Part shown: positions 47,622 to 57,502 of the stretch, piece by piece
How the letters are laid out: every line of letters begins with the position of its first letter
How positions within the stretch are numbered: position 1 is the stretch's first letter
NCBI GenBank assembly: GCA_044228685.1
Contig: JBGAUL010000023.1
Span: 1 to 64,000 of the forward strand
Direction of reading: 5' to 3'
Length of the DNA stretch: 64,000 nt
Source of the DNA: JBBATK01 sp044228685
Lineage (GTDB): Bacteria > Bacteroidota > Ignavibacteria > Kapaibacteriales > NICIL-2
The notes under the pieces: generated by a model
Told to the model about the DNA's origin: nothing
The model's input: only the letters and a program-made list of their open reading frames with translations
Databases searched by the model: none
Position numbers and translations under genes: made by a program

Positions 47622-47967
47622 GGTTCGGCTCCTTCAAGCTGTATCAAAAAGATGCAATCTGTATTTCTAATTCCCCATATTATCGAATGTACTCGTAGAA
47701 GAATATAGACAATACAGACATCACCGCCATTATCTATGCTTACTCGGGTTACAAATTGTTGCGAGGCTCCGGGTCAGGCTTCTGCCACCGAGCAATTCAT
47801 CAGTGTACCATGTCAACAGTATGTGAGTGGCTTTAACCTCATAGGTCTTCAACGCAACTCTACGGTTGAGCAATTGCCAATTCACATCATTCATTAAATA
47901 TCTGAGCGGAGAGCTCCGGCAGTAGAGACATTGGGAGATACAAGTGCACCGATGCGACCGGAATAGT
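47622..47967. other. Intergenic, nothing recognised
   Basis: About 345 bases between two minus-strand genes; it should contain the promoter of the 1436-aa gene. No ORF, repeat or RNA recognised. Confidence 0.45.
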
Positions 47968-50079
47968 TTAGGCTACTGATTGAAGAAAGTAGGTTTTCAT
48001 CGGACCCCGTCCTTTGATTTCAACCTGTCCTCGTTCTTCAAACTGCAGCGATGCATCACGTTGCAGCGCAGCATTGTAGAATTCCTCACTGCAGTGAATT
48101 CGTCCGACTTCACCGCTCGACTGCATGCGCGATGCAATATTCACCGTATCGCCCCAGAGATCATAGCTGTAACGGTGTTCGCCGATGATACCTCCAACCA
48201 CTGCGCCGGTGTGCAATCCGAAGCGCATGGCGAGCTGTGGTACTTCTGGATTTGTGTATGACTTCATAAACTCCAACGCATCCATCGCAAAGCGAGAGAT
48301 TTTTAGCACGTGATCCGGATCCGGATTTGGCGTGCCACTGGCTGCCATATACGCATCGCCGATGGTTTTGATTTTCTCGACGCCGTGTTTCTTGGCCAGA
48401 ACGTCGAAGGCAGTGAATACAGAGTTCAGTACCTCAACCAGTTTTTCCGGACTGAGTTTGACCGCCAGGCTGGTAAAGTTTTCGATGTCGGCAAAGAACA
48501 CACTGACGGATTCGAAGCGCTCGGCAATGGTATTCTCTCCTTGAACAATGCGCTCAGCTATCGTGCTTGGCAGGATGTCGAGCAGAATACGCTCTTGTTC
48601 TTGGAAACGCGCTACACGTACTTGACGATCGCGTTCGGACTCTTCGATCTGACGACGGTATTCGACGAGTTGTGCTTGACGTTTTGTTTCTTCACTCTGA
48701 TTCTGTTGAGCGTACTCTAGATGCTTCTGCAAGTAGTCATGCGCTTGCTTCCAGTCTGAATCTTGTGCTGACAACTCAGCGAGACGATTATAGATCGAGT
48801 GAATGTCTGCAGTTGAACCGGACTTCCCAATCTCAACAATGGCTTCCAATAGCATCTCCTTACCACGGGAGCGATCGAAGTACGGACTTTCTTCATGCAG
48901 AAACAACTCGGCGTAATACACGAGTTGCAATCCTGTGTCAGAGTGCAAATCAAGTTCTTTGTTGAGTCGATACGCTTCTTCAAAGTAGCTGCGCGCCTCT
49001 TCGAATGACTTCATTTTTAGACAATAGCGTCCAAGGTTCGCGCAATTGCGTGCAATACCGGGAGTGAAGTTGTGCTCACGATTTAGTTCTAAGGCGCTGC
49101 GGTACAACCGGGCAGCCTCTTCGTGCTGACCAAGATTGTGATAACTATTCGCCGTATTGTTCAACAGTGCCGCAACCTTTGAATGCATCTTGTTGCGGGT
49201 ATAAACATCAAGCGCACGTTGATAGTATTTCAAAGCACGCTGTTCGTCCTGCAAGTCCGAATAGAGTAGACCAAGACTTCCGCACACATGAGCAATCCCT
49301 GATTCAATCTTGAGTTCTTCGTTAATGTGAAGCGCCTCTTCAAGAGTTGCGAGAGATTTTTGATTATCGCCGACACGATGATAAACGCCACCAATATTGG
49401 TGAGAAGGTGAGCTTCTGCACCTCGCATGCCCTCTTCGCGAATAACAGCCAAGGCCTGAAGCATGTAATCCAATGCGCCAACATAATCTGAGAGCAGGTC
49501 GCGCACAGTCCCGATGTTTCCAAGCAAATGCGCTACTTCAAGAGTTTGCCCAAGTGCCTGTCGCAGGTCGAGACTCTGATGCATGAGATCCAAAGCTTCG
49601 CTGTAGTTGCCTTGACTGTATTTGATATTCGCAAGATTAGAAATCGCCAACGCCATATGCGACTCCATCTTGAGCAGTGTGTATATGTCGAGTGCATGCG
49701 TGGTCAACTCGAATGCTCTATCTATGTCGGATTGCTCACGAAGTATCAAACCAATCACAACCATCGCATGGGCTTCCATATCAGGTGCGCCGCTGGATTG
49801 CGCTTCGCTGAGTGATTGATAACAGATATCTAAGGCAGGATCGAATATTCCACGACAACGAAGACTATCGGCAACCATGCGAAGCGTCCAAGAACGCAGC
49901 CAACCTAACTTCTGCTCGAACGCATCCTGATTTTCTAACGGTGCTTCACGATGTGATTCGCGCGCAGCATCAATGTCGGCGAGTAGCTCTCTCGAGCGCT
50001 CTTCCGCACCAACATAGTCACCACGCTTAATGAGGTTCGCGCAGTTTAGAACACGTTGTTCAAACTCTTCAAGCTGCAT
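47968..50079 (-). CDS. TPR-repeat class III adenylate cyclase (6 of 6)
   Basis: 703 aa, with AAGGAAT about seven bases before the ATG. TPR units of 40 aa run from about 80 to 420 (ALDLMHQSLDLRQALGQTLE), then a charged helix (about 475-510) and the cyclase domain (about 520-703). The signature differs from the others: FADIENF, EKIKTIGDAYMAASGTP, YDLWGDTVNIASRMQSSG. All metal, ATP-selecting and transition-state residues are retained, so it should make cAMP. It is the only one of the last five cyclases without an adjacent cyclase partner. Confidence 0.93.
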   Translation of the reverse strand: MQLEEFEQRVLNCANLIKRGDYVGAEERSRELLADIDAARESHREAPLENQDAFEQKLGWLRSWTLRMVADSLRCRGIFDPALDICYQSLSEAQSSGAPDMEAHAMVVIGLILREQSDIDRAFELTTHALDIYTLLKMESHMALAISNLANIKYSQGNYSEALDLMHQSLDLRQALGQTLEVAHLLGNIGTVRDLLSDYVGALDYMLQALAVIREEGMRGAEAHLLTNIGGVYHRVGDNQKSLATLEEALHINEELKIESGIAHVCGSLGLLYSDLQDEQRALKYYQRALDVYTRNKMHSKVAALLNNTANSYHNLGQHEEAARLYRSALELNREHNFTPGIARNCANLGRYCLKMKSFEEARSYFEEAYRLNKELDLHSDTGLQLVYYAELFLHEESPYFDRSRGKEMLLEAIVEIGKSGSTADIHSIYNRLAELSAQDSDWKQAHDYLQKHLEYAQQNQSEETKRQAQLVEYRRQIEESERDRQVRVARFQEQERILLDILPSTIAERIVQGENTIAERFESVSVFFADIENFTSLAVKLSPEKLVEVLNSVFTAFDVLAKKHGVEKIKTIGDAYMAASGTPNPDPDHVLKISRFAMDALEFMKSYTNPEVPQLAMRFGLHTGAVVGGIIGEHRYSYDLWGDTVNIASRMQSSGEVGRIHCSEEFYNAALQRDASLQFEERGQVEIKGRGPMKTYFLQSVA

Positions 50080-50448
50080 AGTCTATTCCTTAGCTAATAC
50101 GAAAGGACATTCTTCACATGCTCTCAGCTCAATGCTAATGCGGCAAGCAAGACGGGTTTGATCTTGCCAACGCTTATAGATCGATCTCGAACTCTGAGAT
50201 GTCCTTAGCTCTTCGTTGTTTCCCGTAGGAAGTAGCCGTCAAATTAGGACTTAATGATTTATAAAAATCACAGCTTAAAGACGCTGTTTCGATTGATCTG
50301 AGGATCAATCATACTTGCTCGTCTGATACTAAAAAAGGCCGCAACAGTGTTGCGACCTTTATCTAGACTAGCAAAGCGAACAATTGATTATGCGTGAATT
50401 CGCATCACTTGAATCAATATTCACCGTCCAATTGTTGATCTCTTTGAA
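50080..50448. other. Intergenic between cyclase and katG
   Basis: Contains the katG terminator at 50331-50360 and, presumably, the promoter of the cyclase to its left. No gene recognised. Confidence 0.5.
50331..50360 (-). terminator. Rho-independent terminator of katG
   Basis: Read on the minus strand: stem AAAGG-T-CGCAAC, loop ACT, stem GTTGCG-G-CCTTT, one internal mismatch, eleven base pairs, followed by more T residues (TTTTTT in all). It lies about 90 bases after the katG stop codon in the direction of transcription. Confidence 0.85.
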
Positions 50449-52620
50449 TTAGAATCGATCGAGCTCCATCACCTTTACCCACGCATTGACGAAGTCCTTG
50501 ACGAACTTTTGCTCGGAGTCAGAGCATGCATAGACTTCTGCGAGCGAGCGCAGAATGGAGTTAGAACCGAAGAGCAAATCGACGCGTGTGCCGGTCCATT
50601 TTGCGGCACCACTCTTACGATCACGACCTTCAAACACATCTGCATGTGCTGAGCTTGCTTTCCATTCAGTCGACATGTCAAGCAAGTTGACAAAGAAGTC
50701 GTTGCTGAGGGTTTCAGGACGCTTAGTAAACACGCCGTGCAATGATTGATCTGCATTGGTATTGAGCACACGTAAGCCACCTATGAGCACAGTCATTTCC
50801 GGTGCTGTGAGCGTTAAGAGCTGAGCGCGGTCGACTAACAATTCTTCAGCTGACACGCTAAACTTCGCCGACAGGTAATTGCGGAATCCATCTGCCTTTG
50901 GCTCAAGCACCGCGAATGATTCTACGTCGGTTTGTTCTTGGCTTGCATCAACGCGACCCGGTGTAAAAGGTACGCTAATGCTGTGTCCGGCATTCTTCGC
51001 TGCCATCTCAACTCCAACACACCCACCAAGTACAATCAAATCTGCAATTGAGATTTTCTTGCCGCTTTGCGCATTGTTGAATGCTGTTTGAATTGATTCA
51101 AGCACACCAAGCACTTTGGTCAGTTGTGCGGGTTGGTTCACAGCCCAGCTACGTTGCGGTTCCAGACGAATGCGTGCGCCATTGGCGCCGCCGCGTTTGT
51201 CAGAACCACGGAAGGTTGAAGCGGATGCCCATGCAGTTGAAACGAGTTGGGAAACGCTTAAGCCTGATGCTGCGATTTGTGCTTTTAGTGTTGCAATGTC
51301 GCTTGCATCGACGAGAGCGTGATCGAGGGCCGGCAGCGGATCTTGCCAGATCAATTCTTCCGCGGGGACTTCCGGTCCGAGGTAGCGTGAGCGAGGTCCC
51401 ATATCACGATGCGTCAGCTTAAACCACGCACGCGCAAATGCATCGGCGAATTGCTCGGGATGTTCAAGGAAACGACGTGAGATCTTCTCGTATTCAGGAT
51501 CGAAGCGCAGCGCAAGGTCGGTGGTGAGCATTGCCGGGGCGTGCGACTTTGAAGCGTCGTGTGCGTCGGGAATTGTGCCGGCACCGGCGCCGTTCTTCGG
51601 ACGCCATTGCTGAGCTCCTGCGGGACTATGTGTTAACTCCCAATCATAAGCAAAGAGATTCTCAAAGAACTTATTGCTCCACTGTGTTGGGGCACCCGTC
51701 CATGTACCTTCCAATCCGCTGGTGATGGTATCAGCACCTTTGCCACTGTTGTACGAGTTCGTCCAACCAAATCCTTGTGCTTCTAATCCTGCGGCTTCCG
51801 GTTCGGGTCCGACGTGCGAAGCAGGCGCAGCGCCGTGAGTTTTACCGAAGGTGTGACCACCCGCGATAAGCGCAACTGTTTCCTCGTCGTTCATTGCCAT
51901 ACGCGCGAATGTTTCGCGAATGTCTTTGGCAGCGAGCAGTGGATCAGGATTTGCGTTTGGTCCTTCGGGATTCACGTAGATCAATCCCATTTGCACTGCT
52001 GCAAGAGGATTCTCCAAATCACGATCGCCTGTGTAACGCTTGTCTTCAAGCCACTTGTCTTCTGTTCCCCAGTAAATATCCTTTTCCGGTTCCCAGATAT
52101 CGACGCGACCTCCACCGAAGCCAAAGGTCTTGAAGCCCATGGATTCCAGAGCGACGTTACCGGTGAGGATCATCAAATCAGCCCAGGAGATTTTTGCGCC
52201 GTATTTCTGTTTGATTGGCCAGAGCAGACGACGAGCTTTGTCCAGATTGACGTTGTCAGGCCAGCTATTCAAGGGCGCAAAGCGCTGTGAACCGTTGCCT
52301 CCACCGCCACGTCCGTCACCGGTACGATAGGTTCCGGCGCTGTGCCATGCCATGCGGATGAAGAATGGACCATAGTGCCCGAAATCAGCCGGCCACCAGT
52401 CTTGCGATGCCGTCATGAGCTCCTGCAAATCTTTCTTCAACGCAGCGTAGTCAAGCTTGGAGAACTCCTCAGCATAGTTGAAGTCCGTATCCATTGGATT
52501 GGTCTTCGACGATTGCTGACTGAGTATATCGAGGTTCAATTGATTCGGCCACCAATCGCGGTTTGAGCGACCATTTCCGGCCATTGATTGTTTTGCCATG
52601 TGTGGACATTCTTCTTTCAT
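50449..52620 (-). CDS. katG: Catalase-peroxidase
   Basis: 723 aa, the usual length, with the duplicated two-domain plan. Heme enzyme that disproportionates hydrogen peroxide and has peroxidase activity; it also activates isoniazid in mycobacteria. Distal residues R89, W92 and H93 lie in IRMAWHSAGTYR. The Met-Tyr-Trp crosslink partners are W92, Y215 (LIYVNPEGPN) and M241 (ARMAMND). The proximal heme ligand is H256 in LIAGGHTFGKTHG. No signal peptide, so cytoplasmic. AGGGAG lies eight bases before the ATG. Monocistronic with its own terminator; no OxyR or PerR/Fur gene lies beside it and no operator was recognised. Confidence 0.97.
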   Translation of the reverse strand: MKEECPHMAKQSMAGNGRSNRDWWPNQLNLDILSQQSSKTNPMDTDFNYAEEFSKLDYAALKKDLQELMTASQDWWPADFGHYGPFFIRMAWHSAGTYRTGDGRGGGGNGSQRFAPLNSWPDNVNLDKARRLLWPIKQKYGAKISWADLMILTGNVALESMGFKTFGFGGGRVDIWEPEKDIYWGTEDKWLEDKRYTGDRDLENPLAAVQMGLIYVNPEGPNANPDPLLAAKDIRETFARMAMNDEETVALIAGGHTFGKTHGAAPASHVGPEPEAAGLEAQGFGWTNSYNSGKGADTITSGLEGTWTGAPTQWSNKFFENLFAYDWELTHSPAGAQQWRPKNGAGAGTIPDAHDASKSHAPAMLTTDLALRFDPEYEKISRRFLEHPEQFADAFARAWFKLTHRDMGPRSRYLGPEVPAEELIWQDPLPALDHALVDASDIATLKAQIAASGLSVSQLVSTAWASASTFRGSDKRGGANGARIRLEPQRSWAVNQPAQLTKVLGVLESIQTAFNNAQSGKKISIADLIVLGGCVGVEMAAKNAGHSISVPFTPGRVDASQEQTDVESFAVLEPKADGFRNYLSAKFSVSAEELLVDRAQLLTLTAPEMTVLIGGLRVLNTNADQSLHGVFTKRPETLSNDFFVNLLDMSTEWKASSAHADVFEGRDRKSGAAKWTGTRVDLLFGSNSILRSLAEVYACSDSEQKFVKDFVNAWVKVMELDRF

Positions 52621-52769
52621 TCTTCTTCTCCCTAAAAGATTAATAGTGTGGTGTTGTGTTCCCTGTCTGCAAAAATACAGTGCTGTCTTCGTATGATCAG
52701 AGAAGACGTCTCGGACGGAGGATTTGCGCCCTGTAACTTGAGTTCAAGCTAGACGAGAAAGGGCAAATG

Positions 52770-54995
52770 TTAGTGCTTTTGGGCGTAGCTGCGGAGATAT
52801 CCGCATTCGGCTATTGCCTGCTTGTAAAAAGTCGTCTTTGAGTAGCGCGATTTGAGGTATGCATAGGACTTCCACGGCAGGAAATTGATGCCATCGTTGT
52901 ACGACGCCGACATGTAATACTGATCACGTTCGCACTTGGCAATCAAGAACAAGGCACGAGCTCGTTCCTCATCATTGCGCGCCGATGCAAGTGCCGTTTC
53001 ATAGTACTTGCGCGCAGCGGCTACAGATAAAATCGGAGGAATGCTTTTCTTCTTTTTAACATTTTCTCGTATCTCGTACTCAATGCGATACTCGTCCATG
53101 TAGCCCATAATATTGCCTTCATAAAAGAGACGCGCATTGCCGAAGTAGCTGGTGTTATAAGCAATATGACCAAGAGTCATCGCCGCGTTGTATTTCTTCG
53201 CACCATCTTTCAGATTCTTCTTCTCTTCGATTGCTCGCTCAATAATCTGAGCTTTTGTTCTAGGCGAGCCCTTGTAGCTCACATGATCCGAATCGTGATT
53301 GTCTTGGATATGATTGTCGAAGGGATCTCCCATCACTTTCGCATCCTTCGCATCAGACTTCTTCAAGTGTGCCAAGGCTGAACTGAGTTTTTCTTGGTAG
53401 AAGTCCAGCATCGCCTCATACTCTTCCAAATCACTCAACTTCGTTGACGCGAAATCGCAACAGAATTGTTCAAAGCTAGTCTTCTGCTTGAGCTCAAAGA
53501 GTGCACGATACTGTTGTCGATTGCTAGCTGATTCAAAGTAGCTGTTTTGCGGAGCGAAGATCTGCGCGTACACACCTTCATTGTGCTCACGGAAATACAA
53601 ATTCAACATTGCGCAAAACCACTCTGAGGGAAATCGAGGAAATCTATCCCTCATAAAACGTGCATTGCCTTGGGTCATAGCGTTTCGCAATTCCTCGGCG
53701 CGTGTGCTTTCAAACTCTGTGACAGAGTTCGATGCATTGAGAATGCTGCAACACAGATGTAATGTCTTGTAATTATTTGCCTCCAGTGCATTCATCGTAC
53801 CCATTGATCGATAACGAGTGAATGCTTGCTCGGCTGCGTCGGCTTTGCAGGCAAGAGCGTTCAAGTAAGCGGAGGCCAACACCCAAGTTTTATTTCTGTT
53901 TTGTGCGGCGACTGAATCAACGAACTTCAGAAAGTCGTTGTCGTAATTCTTCTTCATGCGTTCGCGATAGGCGCTAAAACTCTTGCAATCGTAGGTCGAT
54001 GCACTCTCGCGTTGATTCACGCAGCGCACCAAAAGAAGATCATTGTATGCGTTGTTGTTGTTGATTGCAACCATGTGCTTGAGCGCCGTGAATCCATCCC
54101 CATAGTAACCGTAGAGGGTCCACATGGCGAGCTTGTCGTCAGAACTATCCAGCTCAAGCAACGACTGCATAAACACATCATCTGACTGAGGATGGAATTG
54201 ATAGCCCGCGACAAAGCGCAGCGTCGGACAATGAGCAAACACGCGGGCAAAGAGCAGATTCGATTTTGTGTAATCGTCATAACGATAGCATGCGCCGGCT
54301 GCATAGGACATTGCGCGGTAGTAGACAGTGTTGCGTGGCTGTGTCTGCGAAGTAGAATCAAAGAGGTCTTCCGCCAGTCTTTTCTCAGGACTATAAAACG
54401 CTGCTTTAATGAGTTGCAGCCACAAACGGTTTTTGACAAAGGCATCACTCTCGTTGTCGTAGGCCTTGCGAGCCTCGGCGAGAAGCAGACTATCCGTAAA
54501 GAGAATCTTATTATCTGCAGGGTTGTAATCCCACGAGTCTCGCATCTGCGTCGATATTTTCTCCAGTCGTTTAGCTTGATGCAAAAAGGCAAAGAACTTT
54601 CGTACGCGTTGTGGCTTTAGATCAATTGATTCATAGTGCTGTTTGATGCTTGTATCTGCAAGTACCGAGTCGATATTGTGAAGCTCAGTCGCCGCTGAAT
54701 CATTCAGCAAGTAACGTCGCACCGCGGCGCGCGGTATGAGTCCGTGAAGATAACTCGTCCAATCATCCACTATCTCATCATAAAACAGATCAACCGTGCT
54801 TTCATGGTTGATATAGAGCAATCGATTTGAATAGAAGAGCGGAAAGAAACTTGAATCGAGAGCGGAAACTTCCGGCGTAAAGGCTTCTTGAGATTCATCC
54901 CAGTCGGCATCAATGCATGCTTGTAGTTGTTGAACTCTGAAGACGACGACTGCGCTACAGAGAATGAACAACAGAATGAAGTAGACCTTTTTCAT
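52770..54995 (-). CDS. Exported conserved hypothetical protein, second gene of a pair
   Basis: 741 aa from the ATG at 54995 (MKKVYFILLFILCSAVVVF, signal peptide); a longer frame to 55106 overlaps the upstream gene and is not protein-like. The mature start (ACIDADWDESQEAFTPEVSA then FFPLFYSNRLLYINHE and DWTSYLHG) resembles a Bacteroidota family of unknown function whose members begin with an acidic, aromatic segment and continue as long alpha-solenoid repeats; this is recalled. The helical, TPR-like remainder (KYYETALASARNDEERARAL) supports that. It overlaps the upstream lipoprotein gene by 41 bases, so the two are co-expressed. Confidence 0.75.
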   Translation of the reverse strand: MKKVYFILLFILCSAVVVFRVQQLQACIDADWDESQEAFTPEVSALDSSFFPLFYSNRLLYINHESTVDLFYDEIVDDWTSYLHGLIPRAAVRRYLLNDSAATELHNIDSVLADTSIKQHYESIDLKPQRVRKFFAFLHQAKRLEKISTQMRDSWDYNPADNKILFTDSLLLAEARKAYDNESDAFVKNRLWLQLIKAAFYSPEKRLAEDLFDSTSQTQPRNTVYYRAMSYAAGACYRYDDYTKSNLLFARVFAHCPTLRFVAGYQFHPQSDDVFMQSLLELDSSDDKLAMWTLYGYYGDGFTALKHMVAINNNNAYNDLLLVRCVNQRESASTYDCKSFSAYRERMKKNYDNDFLKFVDSVAAQNRNKTWVLASAYLNALACKADAAEQAFTRYRSMGTMNALEANNYKTLHLCCSILNASNSVTEFESTRAEELRNAMTQGNARFMRDRFPRFPSEWFCAMLNLYFREHNEGVYAQIFAPQNSYFESASNRQQYRALFELKQKTSFEQFCCDFASTKLSDLEEYEAMLDFYQEKLSSALAHLKKSDAKDAKVMGDPFDNHIQDNHDSDHVSYKGSPRTKAQIIERAIEEKKNLKDGAKKYNAAMTLGHIAYNTSYFGNARLFYEGNIMGYMDEYRIEYEIRENVKKKKSIPPILSVAAARKYYETALASARNDEERARALFLIAKCERDQYYMSASYNDGINFLPWKSYAYLKSRYSKTTFYKQAIAECGYLRSYAQKH

Positions 54996-56016
54996 AAGGA
55001 AGATTGTTGAGATTCCGTTCGTCGAGATCATAAAAGATGATCTGCTCCGGCGACTCCCGCAGCTTCGACGAAAGTTGAAGTGCGAGTTCCACCAACATCC
55101 GGGCATTCACGCCTTCGTATTTCAGCACCGTACTATCGGGCAGGAAACGATCGTGAAAAAACTGAGGGTGCTGTGCTTTGAAATACACGGAATCAGTGGT
55201 GCGAAAATGTCGCTCATTATTCAACTCAGCAAAACTTGTTTTAGGAAGGATCTGCGTGACAGCGCTATCACGACAAACAAGCGACCACGAGAACATGGGA
55301 AGAGCAATCTGAAGTTTCAAGGGGTAGTGTTTGAGCGAGGCGGTGTACTGACCGGCCGACTCAGCGTCGAAGATAGAGTTACGCCTTCCGCTGCCGATCT
55401 GACTCATGTTGTAATACATCAAGACACCATAGTCCACCTCTGGAATTCCGGTTTGAGCGTAGTACTTGACCTGATGCAGACGAATAGTAGCCGAAACCAC
55501 CAGTCCCTCGCGTCGTCGTTTAAGCGCCCGCACCAATTCAAAATACCGATCCCGCGACTCCGCCGTCCAATCACAATCAAGCTGAATCTCATTCATCGTG
55601 AAACCATGGTAGCTGCAAATGCGAGAACAGAGATTATAAATCTTAGCCGACAAATCATCTGGATCCGTCAGCGAACTACTCATCACATTACTGCGGATAA
55701 ACACCACCGGCACGATCACGCAATCACTCTTCTCTTCAAAGCGAATGATGTTCGAGGGTTCGGCAGAAAGCCCGCCATCCACAACATCAAAGAAGCGCAC
55801 GTAAAGTCGTGAGACTTTGTTCTCTTTGATGACCTCGCTCTCCTTCGCACTCAGCTTAAACACCGTCCGCCAGTAGTAGAAACTGCAGTCGGCATGGTGT
55901 GCTTTGCCGCAGGAGAGAGTGCTGAGGGAATAGAAACAAAGAAGAGTAATCACGACAAGGATTCTCGAATTCGATCCGATCGTATTTCGTTGTCGAAATT
56001 GTCTCCGTACCCTCAT
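54955..56016 (-). CDS. Lipoprotein with glycosidase-like TIM-barrel pattern
   Basis: 353 aa if it starts at ATG 56016; ATG 56037 or a GTG at 56091 would add residues before the signal. ILVVITLLCFYSLSTLSC is a lipoprotein signal. The order YYWRTVFKLS, VSRLYVRFFDVVDGG, VVPVVFI, MNEIQLDCDWTAESRDRYFELV, LVVSATIRLHQVKYYAQTGI, YGVLMYYNMSQIG and LQIALPMFSWSLV reads as successive beta strands of a TIM barrel. The DCDWT strand end sits where GH18-like enzymes carry catalytic acids. Glycosidase activity is inference; the protein could be a non-catalytic relative. First gene of a pair with 52770-54995. Confidence 0.7.
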   Translation of the reverse strand: MRVRRQFRQRNTIGSNSRILVVITLLCFYSLSTLSCGKAHHADCSFYYWRTVFKLSAKESEVIKENKVSRLYVRFFDVVDGGLSAEPSNIIRFEEKSDCVIVPVVFIRSNVMSSSLTDPDDLSAKIYNLCSRICSYHGFTMNEIQLDCDWTAESRDRYFELVRALKRRREGLVVSATIRLHQVKYYAQTGIPEVDYGVLMYYNMSQIGSGRRNSIFDAESAGQYTASLKHYPLKLQIALPMFSWSLVCRDSAVTQILPKTSFAELNNERHFRTTDSVYFKAQHPQFFHDRFLPDSTVLKYEGVNARMLVELALQLSSKLRESPEQIIFYDLDERNLNNLPYEKGLLHSVVHSL

Positions 56017-56172
56017 GTTTCGCCGTGACGATGTCATGCACAATAATAGGCATGTTCCCTCATCTCGGTGACAAGCGAATAAACGATTCACGATTTACTC
56101 CTCTTCTCGATGCAACCCGGCTTCAAAACATCAGATCTTTCAGAAGTGAAAGAAGATTGGGCGCAGTCAGCA

Positions 56173-57123
56173 TCATCGCGTCATCTTCTGCTCGTGCAAA
56201 TACTTCGGCAGAGTCTGCACAGCAGTATTCAGAACAGCGGTAAATGCGATACGGTGTTCTGCATCTTGCAGTAGCTCAGCGTAGTCTCGTGCAAGCGACA
56301 AGATGCACAGTCGATTGTAGCAGTCTAGGTGTCGGTCTGTAATAACATCAACCAGCTGACGCTCAAGTTTATCCTGCATTTTCATGCGCGCCATGACGCG
56401 TGGGAGCACGCGTGAAAGCTCAACCTGATCAACATCCTCGCTGTTGGCAAATTGCAAGCTGATACCAACGACAAAGCGGGCGAGATCGATACCGGCATCC
56501 TGAAATGCGCAGAATAGGGAATCCTCAAGGTGAGGTACAATCAAACTCTTAAGACTCTGAGCATAGGCTGCCATATCTGCATAGCTTATTGGCAACATCT
56601 GCGTTGAGATGTTCTCAGTGATGTACAGCGCACTCATTCTGCTTGCGATCTGGCCGTTGAAAAGCGGTTGTTGCAGCAACCAACGTCCTGCAAATATGGG
56701 AGGCAGGTCCTTGGCCTTGTCCTGACGATAGAAACACTTAGCACGAAGCGTCTCAGGATGCACTGCTTTGAACACGCAGACATTGGCTTGCAGTTCCCAA
56801 CCCATTAGCACCACCAGCTGATTGCGACTCGCCGTTGCATTCGGCAACGATTTTATGCAATCCCCGAAGTCGTCGTTTTGTGCAGCACAGTCTCTGACTT
56901 TTGTGTACTCAATCCCATCAACAGTGATCACATCTCCACGTCCCTGAGCCAGCGACAAACACAGCGCTCCAGACTGTACCTTTGATGCCGCTTTGACGGA
57001 ATCCACCTCACAACGCAATCGATCGATAACAAATGCCGGAAGCGCGCTGCTATCAGCTTTCTGCGTTGCCGGATGAGAATGTAGAGCACACACGCAAAGA
57101 AAAAGGCTCATAACTGCTTTCAT
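56173..57123 (-). CDS. Exported hypothetical protein
   Basis: 316 aa. A very strong Shine-Dalgarno (AGGGGAGGC) precedes the ATG and a hairpin-capable leader lies before it. The signal peptide is AVMSLFLCVCALHSHPA. The mature protein has several Cys residues (RDCAAQNDDFGDCIKSLP) and a mixed fold; the C-terminal third is helical. No family recognised and no T9SS tail. It ends 156 bases before the GH-like lipoprotein on the same strand, so co-transcription is possible. Confidence 0.7.
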   Translation of the reverse strand: MKAVMSLFLCVCALHSHPATQKADSSALPAFVIDRLRCEVDSVKAASKVQSGALCLSLAQGRGDVITVDGIEYTKVRDCAAQNDDFGDCIKSLPNATASRNQLVVLMGWELQANVCVFKAVHPETLRAKCFYRQDKAKDLPPIFAGRWLLQQPLFNGQIASRMSALYITENISTQMLPISYADMAAYAQSLKSLIVPHLEDSLFCAFQDAGIDLARFVVGISLQFANSEDVDQVELSRVLPRVMARMKMQDKLERQLVDVITDRHLDCYNRLCILSLARDYAELLQDAEHRIAFTAVLNTAVQTLPKYLHEQKMTR

Positions 57124-57502
57124 ACTGCCTCCCCTAAATAAATGAACTGCTTTTCATTTAGGATAGTAATGCTCAGTGGAAGGTTACATGAAGTATGAAC
57201 CGGGGGACCGGCCCGGTAACGCATAGACATGCGTATCTACGGATTTCTTTGAATTCATAGCGTCACTCAACGACCAATGCTGATACACGACATCAGACGC
57301 TGAGCTTAAACCCGCATCTCGGTAGAGGTGGTAAAAACGGGAAAAACTGTTTCGTCCGAGGCTGAGCAGGTATCATAGTTTTCATGTGTCATCGAGATAC
57401 AATCGGCGTTGGCTGCAGGCAGCGAGACCTTGATTGCATCAATGAGCAAAGCTTTGGATGACACGAAGCATCAATCAACCACCAACTACTTGAGGTCTTA
57501 CT
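57124..57502. promoter_or_regulatory. Divergent intergenic region with three dyads
   Basis: Separates a minus-strand and a plus-strand exported protein gene. It contains a leader hairpin (AAATGAA/TTCATTT, inside 57133-57162) next to the minus gene's ribosome site. Two adjacent dyads follow: ACCGGG-n7-CCCGGT at 57199-57217 and ACGCAT-n4-ATGCGT at 57219-57234. They could be operators or structured leader RNA. No gene recognised. Confidence 0.45.
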
